DNA of 64,000 nucleotides from Candidatus Krumholzibacteriota bacterium (GTDB lineage: Bacteria; Krumholzibacteriota; Krumholzibacteriia; LZORAL124-64-63). Positions within the stretch are counted from its first letter, which is position 1, and each line of letters opens with the position of its first letter. This document shows, in pieces, positions 59,301-64,000 of the stretch. The DNA is taken from the NCBI GenBank assembly GCA_022711765.1, contig JAKLEB010000001.1, forward strand, positions 623,186 to 687,185. Direction: 5' to 3'. The notes beneath the pieces were generated by a model, which had not been told where the DNA came from, searched no databases, and saw only the letters and a list, made by a program, of their open reading frames with translations. The position numbers and the translations under genes were made by a program.

Positions 59301-59752
59301 AGCACGTCACCCTGGTCCGACGGCTGGGGATCGCGGTCTCGGCCGGCCTGCACCGCGGCCTCGGCCGCGAGGAACGCGTCGCGGACGGCGCGGGCTGCGG
59401 CGGCCCGCGCCGCCGGCGCCAGCTGCAGGCCGCGGCGCAGGCCGGCGGGAGCCGGCTGCGAGACGGGAATGCCGGTCGATACGAACCCGCTGGCGTCGCC
59501 GGCCAGGTCGGCGTAGCAGATCACGCCTGTGGCGGGATCACGCACCAGCGTGTAACCGTCGAGGCTCTCGACGCGCTGGTAGAACTCGTCGCCCCAGACC
59601 CTCACGTCGACCAGCGATCCATCCGGCTGCCCCAGGCGGAACGCCTCGCCATGGTACGGCGCCGCCCGGACCGCAGCGGCTGCGAGGAGCACACCGGCAA
59701 GGAGCAGGGCGCCGGCGGCGATCCGGCGGGGCGGAATCGGCTGGATTTGCAT
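56327..59752 (-). CDS. Secreted M6 metalloprotease paralogue with VCBS repeats, ASPIC/UnbV-like domain and sorting domain
   Basis: A 1141-residue exported protease arranged as its downstream neighbour: signal peptide 1-30, M6 domain with HENGH at 315-319 (bases 58796-58810) and FCLMCYSGSG, seven Asp-rich VCBS-like repeats (VDYDQDGDDDLHLI, GDYDNDGDRDVYLV, CDYDSDGDRDAYLV, GDFDNDGDWDLYLV and others), an ASPIC/UnbV-like module (HVGLGAASAADSVVVTWP) and a sorting domain (RPNPFNPAATIAY, RRLTLVK). Zinc histidines are intact. The two genes look like an old tandem duplication. The N-terminal LGQPDGSLVDVRVWGDEFYQRVESLDGYTL block is shared almost word for word with the neighbour. Confidence 0.9.
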   Translation of the reverse strand: MQIQPIPPRRIAAGALLLAGVLLAAAAVRAAPYHGEAFRLGQPDGSLVDVRVWGDEFYQRVESLDGYTLVRDPATGVICYADLAGDASGFVSTGIPVSQPAPAGLRRGLQLAPAARAAAARAVRDAFLAAEAAVQAGRDRDPQPSDQGDVLGLTLIIDFSDEVGTVPPADFDAYLNLVGYTGYGNNGSIRDYFHDVSGGALTYTNWVPPAYLRAPNPKAYYEDPSIPYGQRARQLVAWSLNELDNGGHDFSQYDANDDGYIDAINVFYAGWPTGGWSVGLWPHSSVVSFSADGVSAYRYQITNIGSALRLGTFCHENGHMICFWPDLYDYGYESNGVGNFCLMCYSGSGINPVRPCAYMRATSGWVDPVELSGLQTGLVVSHETMNVFKVPYAGVPNEYYLLENRQRVGRDAGLPDSGLAIWHVDEYGSNNDEQQTPAQHYLVTLVQADGRWDLENGANYGDAGDLWKAPTYVVFDPTTAPPAVWWDGRDAPLYVDEIGYSGPEMSFDYREGPGTLAVTIEPLPTGITAPWTLVGPGDYRLEGEGFRSVLVWAEGLYTLTWGDVPGWNEPDPPASSFTLVEGGAPAHVVGTYTNPPFALVEGGAGHAGAIAALAVVDYDQDGDDDLHLIHDGEADLLLRNDGGLAFTEATPAPLADPGAGRAAAWGDYDNDGDRDVYLVRDGEPNLLLEQIDGVFTDVTAFSYGVGDAGAGADAAWCDFDADGLLDLYLVQDGPGNVVFKNFGDFGTGHPLLATVGHPALQNVGPGQTAVWCDYDSDGDRDAYLVNDGTPNVLVRSHLGTAFEDAGDSDLANDGPGQDAGWGDFDNDGDWDLYLVNFAEPDAYFNNQTTYFQRIWQPVVSDPGPGRSVAVADFDNDGALDVYVARRGAEDLLVFGDGAGGFQRAPLAVPEVSGDCVVAVASDLDRDGGVDLYVGRNGAANLILRNVIQDRGHWLELDLRADPANRDAVGARARVVADGVAQLREVQAGDGRGQAGRILHVGLGAASAADSVVVTWPGGGQTVLAGVAGDRRVTVEQNPDPTAAPDPEVRLVSGLRDIRPNPFNPAATIAYAVAEPGFVHLAIYGLDGRLVAELVREDQAAGHHQAVWRGSDAEGRPAASGTYLCRLHTSDGVSCRRLTLVK

Positions 59753-59812
59753 GGGTTCGACCTCGATCGGCTGACGGCGACCGGATTCCCGGACGAAGAA
59801 TTTTGATGACTC

Positions 59813-59818
59813 ATTATA
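59813..59818 (-). promoter_or_regulatory. Perfect TATAAT -10 element of the M6 paralogue
   Basis: The minus strand reads GGTATAATGAG about 60 bases before the start codon at 59752. The -35 is poor (TTACGT at 17 bases, TTGTTA at 20). A GTCCC/GGGAC-type palindrome just upstream (59824-59836) may end the tdk message. Confidence 0.45.
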
Positions 59819-59864
59819 CCTTGTCCCGGCCGGGGACGTAACAACAGACTCGCGCGGACCGGCG

Positions 59865-60446
59865 CTAGGTTCCCCCGGCATCTCGCGCATCGGGGACCTC
59901 GAAATGGTGCCGGCAGCGCGCCTCGTACATGCCGGTCGCGCCGACCTGGATCTGGTCGCGGCTCTGCGTCAGCCGCTGCGTGAACGCGGCCGGATCGCCG
60001 CAGACCATGCAGATGGCCAGCTGCTTGGTGACGTACTCGGCCCGGCACATGAGCGTCGGCACCGGACCGAACGGGCGACCGCGGTAATCGAGGTCGAGGC
60101 CGGCGACGACGACGCGCTTGCCGAGGTTGGCGAGTCGATCGCAGACGGCGACGAGCTCGTCCGAGAAGAACTGCGCCTCGTCCACGGCGACCAGCTCGGT
60201 CCGGTCGTCGACTTGCTCGAGGATCGCCCGCGGCGCGTCGACCGCGATCGAGGGCAGGCTCTGGCGACTGTGGCTGACGATGCTCGCCGCGTCGTAGCGG
60301 GCGTCGATGGCGTGCTTGAAGATCTGCACCCGCTGGCGCGCGATCTCCGCTCTCCGGATGCGGCGAATCAGTTCCTCGCTCTTGCCCGAGAACATCGGCC
60401 CGCAGATGACCTCGATCCAGCCGGCCTTGCCCTTGACGATCTGCAT
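59865..60446 (-). CDS. tdk: Thymidine kinase, type II
   Basis: A 193-residue enzyme: P-loop GPMFSGKSEELIRRI, VVDEAQ-type Walker B as LVAVDEAQFF, the lasso/zinc ligands C-M-V-C and C-R-H-H near residues 146 and 177, and VGATGMYEARC. It phosphorylates thymidine in the dTTP salvage pathway. ATG 60446 has AGGAGG nine bases upstream and a TTGATC-N17-TAAGGT promoter at 60485-60513. The sequence is ordinary and confident. Confidence 0.94.
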   Translation of the reverse strand: MQIVKGKAGWIEVICGPMFSGKSEELIRRIRRAEIARQRVQIFKHAIDARYDAASIVSHSRQSLPSIAVDAPRAILEQVDDRTELVAVDEAQFFSDELVAVCDRLANLGKRVVVAGLDLDYRGRPFGPVPTLMCRAEYVTKQLAICMVCGDPAAFTQRLTQSRDQIQVGATGMYEARCRHHFEVPDARDAGGT

Positions 60447-60484
60447 CGGCGCTCGCCTCCTGCGTGCGGGACAGACGGAGGCTC

Positions 60485-60513
60485 ACCTTAGCGCGACTCT
60501 TGGCGCAGATCAA
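60485..60513 (-). promoter_or_regulatory. sigma70-type promoter of tdk
   Basis: Minus-strand TTGATC (60508-60513), 17-base spacer, TAAGGT (60485-60490), giving a leader of about 30 bases. Confidence 0.5.
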
Positions 60514-60525
60514 TGGGCGGTGCGG

Positions 60526-62385
60526 TCAGGCGAACAGGCCCGGATCGATCGAGAGGCCGCGGGCCTCCCCGCGCAGCCGCTGGAAGAGTTGCGGCGAAAG
60601 CGACAGGACGGCCGCCGCGCGGCTCTGCTCGTACCGCAGCCATCCGTCGTCGTCGGGATTGTTGGTGCCGGTGCAGGCGGCGAGCTCCTCGCCGAGCGCG
60701 ATCATGGCGGCGAGGTCCACCCGCTGGACGTCCGGATGGTCGAGGCGATGGTGCCAGCGCACGGCCTGCTCGAGGTCCTCGCTGAGGTTCCATTCCTTGA
60801 TCAGCAGCGCGCCGAGGTCGCCGTGATCGAAGCCCAGGAGCTCCTGCTCGACCACGTGGTACGGCAGACCTTCCGCCGCGGACACGGTCAGGACCTGCTG
60901 GAAGAGGTCGAGGTGGCTGCGGGCCAGCACGAGCTGACCGATGTTCTGCATCAGGCCGCCGACGAAGACCATCTCCGGCTCGGTGCGCCGGATCGCCTGC
61001 GCCACGAGCTGCGACGCCATGGCCGACAGAATCGACTGGCGCCAGATCTTCTGGAAGAGCAGACCGGCGCCGGCGCCGAGGAAGACGGACTTGGTCGCCG
61101 TCACCAGGGTCCAGTTGCGGATCGTCACGAACCCCAGCCGCACGATCGCCTCGCTCACGGTCTTGATCTCGCGGACGGCCCCGTAGAACGGGCTGTTGGC
61201 GATCCGCAGGATCTTCGCCGTCAGCGCCTGGTCCATCGCGACCGCCCGCTCGAGGCGGGTCGCGGTGGTGTGCGGATCGTCGATCACCGACAGAATGTGG
61301 AGGGCGGCCTTGGGCATGGCGGGCAGATCGCCGCTCTGGTGCAGGATCTCCTCGGGCGACATGGGGGTCGCGGGCGTGAGCGGGCCGAGTTCCTGGGTGC
61401 CGATCGGCACCGGCCCCCCGAGCACCGCGTCCTCCCAGGCCCGCACGATGGCGTCGGCCTCCGCCTGGGCCTGGCTGATCCGGAGCGCCGACGCCGGCCA
61501 CGAGGACGACTCCCCGGCCGGGGTCGCCACCGGCGTGGACTCGGGCGAATCCGCCTCGGGCGACGGGACGGCGGGCGCCGGTGGGGCGCCGGCCTCGGTC
61601 TCGCATTCGTCCGGCTCGCGGTGGACCCACTCGAGCAGGAGGCCGTCGTCCGCGCCCGGATCGCCGGCGGCCGGATCGCGGCGCCCGAGGCTGGGCAGGT
61701 CCTCGTCAGCCTGCTGGCGGTACCGATCGCGCCGGCGCAGGAGTTCGGCCTTGAGCAACGACGCCACCTCGCCCTCGGGGATCACCTCTCCGTTCTGCAG
61801 CAGGCGCAGCCGGTCCACGGCGTGCCGCGCCAGGAACTCGGCCACCGTCAACGCGGTCTCGACGCCGGGATCGCCGTCCAGGTAGACGAAGGTCGACCAG
61901 CGGTCGCGCGCCGGCAGCGGCAGTACGACGATCCGCCGGTCCTGCGCTCCGCTGCCGAGCAGCACGGTGAGGTCGACCGGAAACGCGCGGATGGGCACGG
62001 GTCCCGCGTAGACCTGCCGATCGCGCCCGACGACGGAGAACAGGTCCTCGCCCTCGGTGGGGATCGGCGCCCGGCCGTCCGGCCGCTTGTTCTTCGCCTC
62101 CTCGGGCAGCGAGATGTTGCGTTCGGCGCAGACTTGGAGGCCGGAGCGCCACTGCTTGAGCAGGAGCATGCGCAAGCCGGTCCGTCCCGCGAAGCGCGCG
62201 AAGAAGTTGGGGAACTCCGCGGGCTTCGCCAGGCCGTCGAGCTCGGCGAGACCGGCGCGCATGAGGACCAGGGCGTCGCGCTGCGCGGTCCGCATCCGGC
62301 CGTCGAGCGCGCCGTCGCCCTCTGTCCGGCCGAGCTCGCGAACCCGGTCCTTCAACCGGCCCAAAGTGTCGAGGATCTGATTCAT
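60526..62385 (-). CDS. HDOD-domain signalling protein with unassigned N-terminal half
   Basis: A 619-residue cytoplasmic protein. Residues about 365-560 are an HDOD domain (LPAMPKAALHILSVIDDPHTTATRLERAVAMDQALTAKILRIANSPFYG, then FVGGLMQNIGQLVL), which lacks HD catalytic metal ligands as usual for HDOD. The N-terminal about 240 residues are mixed alpha/beta with PIRAFPVDLTVLLGSG and no recognised motif; a Pro/Glu-rich linker joins the halves. HDOD proteins are thought to transmit signals in motility, DNA repair and stress. Start ATG 62385. It diverges from queD. Confidence 0.85.
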   Translation of the reverse strand: MNQILDTLGRLKDRVRELGRTEGDGALDGRMRTAQRDALVLMRAGLAELDGLAKPAEFPNFFARFAGRTGLRMLLLKQWRSGLQVCAERNISLPEEAKNKRPDGRAPIPTEGEDLFSVVGRDRQVYAGPVPIRAFPVDLTVLLGSGAQDRRIVVLPLPARDRWSTFVYLDGDPGVETALTVAEFLARHAVDRLRLLQNGEVIPEGEVASLLKAELLRRRDRYRQQADEDLPSLGRRDPAAGDPGADDGLLLEWVHREPDECETEAGAPPAPAVPSPEADSPESTPVATPAGESSSWPASALRISQAQAEADAIVRAWEDAVLGGPVPIGTQELGPLTPATPMSPEEILHQSGDLPAMPKAALHILSVIDDPHTTATRLERAVAMDQALTAKILRIANSPFYGAVREIKTVSEAIVRLGFVTIRNWTLVTATKSVFLGAGAGLLFQKIWRQSILSAMASQLVAQAIRRTEPEMVFVGGLMQNIGQLVLARSHLDLFQQVLTVSAAEGLPYHVVEQELLGFDHGDLGALLIKEWNLSEDLEQAVRWHHRLDHPDVQRVDLAAMIALGEELAACTGTNNPDDDGWLRYEQSRAAAVLSLSPQLFQRLRGEARGLSIDPGLFA

Positions 62386-62477
62386 GTCACTGCGCTGGCC
62401 AGGCACGATGGTCCTTCGGGGCTGAGGGTCGCGGTCCCCAGGTCTCCCCCAGTCTATCGGCAGCAACGGGGGTCCAT

Positions 62478-62506
62478 TTGACAGATTTTTACCGCGCCGT
62501 TTACCT
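62478..62506 (+). promoter_or_regulatory. sigma70-type promoter of queD
   Basis: Perfect TTGACA (62478-62483), 17-base spacer, TTACCT (62501-62506), about 50 bases before the queD ATG, in the 178-base divergent region. Confidence 0.45.
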
Positions 62507-62563
62507 TTCGTCCGACAGGCCGCGCGGAAGTCCCCGCCGGCGCCCTCCGCCGCCGGAGAAACC

Positions 62564-62923
62564 ATGACCGTCCGGATCACCAAGGCGTTCACGTTCGACG
62601 CGGCCCACCTCCTGCCCAACGTTCCCGCAGGGCACAAGTGCGGCCGCCTGCACGGGCACAGCTATCGGGTGACCCTGGGACTCGAGGGACCGCTGGATCC
62701 GCAGCTCGGGTGGGTACAGGATTACGGCGAGGTCGCGGCGGCCTTCCGACCGTTGCGCGAGCGCTTCGACCATGCGTGTCTCAACGAGATCCCCGGCCTC
62801 GAGAACCCCACGGCCGAGCTGCTCGCGGTCTACGTCTACCGCGAGCTGAAACCGGTCCTGCCGACCCTGGTCGACGTCACCGTCTGCGAGAGCCCGACCA
62901 CCGAGGCGGTCTACCGGCCCTGA
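62564..62923 (+). CDS. queD: 6-carboxytetrahydropterin synthase / PTPS-family protein
   Basis: A 119-residue protein with the PTPS zinc histidines in FDAAHLLPN and LHGHSYRV, the catalytic Cys in AGHKCGRLHGH, and the C-terminal glutamate in VCESPTTEAVY. The CxxxHGH arrangement fits QueD, which makes 6-carboxy-tetrahydropterin for queuosine and other deazapurines; other queuosine genes are not in the window. Its 3' end overlaps the BatE-like gene by 13 bases, tail to tail. Confidence 0.92.
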   Translation: MTVRITKAFTFDAAHLLPNVPAGHKCGRLHGHSYRVTLGLEGPLDPQLGWVQDYGEVAAAFRPLRERFDHACLNEIPGLENPTAELLAVYVYRELKPVLPTLVDVTVCESPTTEAVYRP

Positions 62924-64000
62924 ACGGGCGCCCGGGCGCCTCGACGGACCCGCTCGAGCGTCTCCGCGGGCACCCAGCCGACCCAGTCCCCCCCCAGGCC
63001 GATCCGCGCCCAGCCCTCGCGCTCCCCGCGCACGACGAGCCCGAGGCCGTCGTGGATGCGGAACACGACGGGGAACGTGGTCGCCGGGCCGCTGCGGACC
63101 TCGACCTCGGGCGCGATCACGATGGCGGTGTCCCGCCAGTGCTCCTCGTAGACGCGCGTCGCGGTGACCACGGCCGCCACGAGCCAGCACGCCCCGCCAA
63201 GGAGGAGCACGCGGCGCAGCCCGACCGAGAGCCACCCGCGGCGCCACGACCAGGCCACGAGCGCCGCGGCCGCCCAGGTGAGCACGACGAGGGCGGTCGC
63301 CCACTCGTCGAGGGTGAGCGAGTGCACGGCGGCATCGAGCTGGGCGACCACGGGCGGCAGATCGTGGCCGGCCAGCTCCAGGTCGCGCGTGTGGGACCGG
63401 ATCCAGGCAAGGTTGGTCCGCGTGTCGAGGTCGCGCGGATCCAGCCGCTGGGCTCGCAGGTAGCTCGCGATCGCCCGGCCGAGCTCGCCGCTGCGGGCGT
63501 AGGCGTTGCCGAGATTGTAATGCAGCGTCGCGTCGTCCGCGCCGAGGTCCAGGGCGTTGCGATAGCGTTCGACCGCGGTCGTCAGGTCGCCGTCGGTGTA
63601 CGCCCGGTTGCCCTCCGCGAGCAGGCGGGCCGGATCGATGCCGGGGTCCGGTCCGGCGGCCGGCGCTCGCTCCTGGGCGCCGGCGACCGCGGTCGCGGCG
63701 AGCGACACCGCGAGCCAGAGTCCGGTCACGGTCCGCCAGCCGCGACCACCGCGCGGCGCGGCCGGCTCGAGACCGGCAAGCAGCCGCTCGGCCTCGTCCG
63801 CGCGAGCCGGCACGTCGAGCGCAGCCCGACCGCCGAATCGCGATTGGTCGCATTCCGCCAGGATCTCCGCCAGACGCCGGCCGCTCTCGGGCTGGCCGAG
63901 GCCGGCACACCACTCGCGCACGGCGCCGGCCGAGAGCCCCGCCGGGGCGGCTCCCGAGTGCGCCGCGACGTAGTCGACGATACCTCTCGCCAGGTCGGCC
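62911..64000 (-). CDS. BatD C-terminus fused to BatE-like TPR-SH3 protein (5' end beyond the window)
   Basis: The frame is open to the right edge, so the N-terminus is missing. Visible residues start ADLARGIVDYVAAHSG ... REWCAGLGQPESGRRLAEILAECDQSRFGG, which matches the cytoplasmic tail of BatD proteins. There is then a hydrophobic signal-like helix (VTGLWLAVSLAATAVAG), a TPR pair (LLAEGNRAYTDGDLTTAVERYRNAL, LHYNLGNAYARSGELGRAIASYLRAQ), two membrane helices and a C-terminal bacterial SH3 domain (VEVRSGPATTFPVV). TPR plus SH3 is the BatE layout. No stop separates the two parts. The Bat operon supports aerotolerance or stress in Bacteroides and Leptospira. Confidence 0.8.
   Translation of the reverse strand, partial: ADLARGIVDYVAAHSGAAPAGLSAGAVREWCAGLGQPESGRRLAEILAECDQSRFGGRAALDVPARADEAERLLAGLEPAAPRGGRGWRTVTGLWLAVSLAATAVAGAQERAPAAGPDPGIDPARLLAEGNRAYTDGDLTTAVERYRNALDLGADDATLHYNLGNAYARSGELGRAIASYLRAQRLDPRDLDTRTNLAWIRSHTRDLELAGHDLPPVVAQLDAAVHSLTLDEWATALVVLTWAAAALVAWSWRRGWLSVGLRRVLLLGGACWLVAAVVTATRVYEEHWRDTAIVIAPEVEVRSGPATTFPVVFRIHDGLGLVVRGEREGWARIGLGGDWVGWVPAETLERVRRGARAPVQGR

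Noticed and set aside
52659..59806. Long plus-strand open frames (about 700, 476 and 1189 residues) opposite the two M6 proteases
   Set aside because: They are Val/Arg-rich antisense frames; the opposite strand encodes full-length proteases with signal peptide, HExxH and repeats.

Overview
The window is GC-rich (by eye roughly two thirds or more G+C), very densely coded, and most genes lie on the minus strand. It looks like a fragment of a diderm bacterium of the FCB / Eisenbacteria-Krumholzibacteria type, probably metagenome-derived. This assignment is inference. It rests on large secreted proteins ending in a PNPFNP-type FlgD/T9SS-like C-terminal domain, a PorV/PorQ-like outer-membrane protein, an LpxH-type lipid A hydrolase, a short 288-residue primary-type sigma factor, and a Bat (aerotolerance) protein. 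I see no rRNA, tRNA, CRISPR array, insertion sequence, phage gene or integration scar.

Layout. 1-5.6 kb: the start of a large lipoprotein and a secreted protein with a sorting domain, each with its own sigma70-like promoter. 5.7-20 kb: one long minus-strand housekeeping operon, hisS-aspS-phoH-pgpH-ybeY-corC-like-DUF502-mgtE-recO-glyQ-glyS, with stop/start overlaps or gaps of a few bases (translation, RNA quality control, c-di-AMP turnover, Mg2+ transport). 20-27.4 kb: cell-envelope genes (substrate-binding-like anchored protein, YbbR/CdaR-like, AMIN-amidase-LysM, LytM peptidase), the sigma factor, an HtrA/Deg protease and a small coiled-coil protein. 27.5-36 kb: LpxH, a PorV-like protein, an M6-like protein that has lost its zinc motif, and a two-gene unit of a lipoprotein plus an unusual aromatic-rich CxxCH protein. 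36-42 kb: a TPR-GAF-AAA+-Fis activator and an NtrC-type response regulator flanking a 99-residue exported peptide with a strong promoter. 42-52.7 kb: rlmN, an Fe-S type Rrf2 regulator, mutY, an acyl-CoA ligase, and a six-gene operon btpA-rmlA-rmlB-B3/B4-ggt-M28 peptidase. 52.7-59.8 kb: two tandem M6 metalloproteases carrying VCBS-like repeats, an ASPIC/UnbV-like domain and a sorting domain. 59.8-64 kb: tdk, an HDOD protein, queD, and a truncated BatD/BatE-like fusion.

How it fits together. Much of the non-housekeeping content concerns the cell surface: exported proteases and their dead relative, a PorV-like protein that in related phyla works with type IX secretion, envelope peptidases, HtrA, lipoproteins and sugar-nucleotide synthesis. 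Twelve hand-found promoters have a TTG-starting -35 hexamer and a 17- or 18-base spacer, so this genome appears to use ordinary sigma70-type promoters although its sigma factor has the short, region-1.1-less form known from Bacteroidetes. Long plus-strand open frames opposite the real genes are antisense artefacts of high GC3 and are not annotated.
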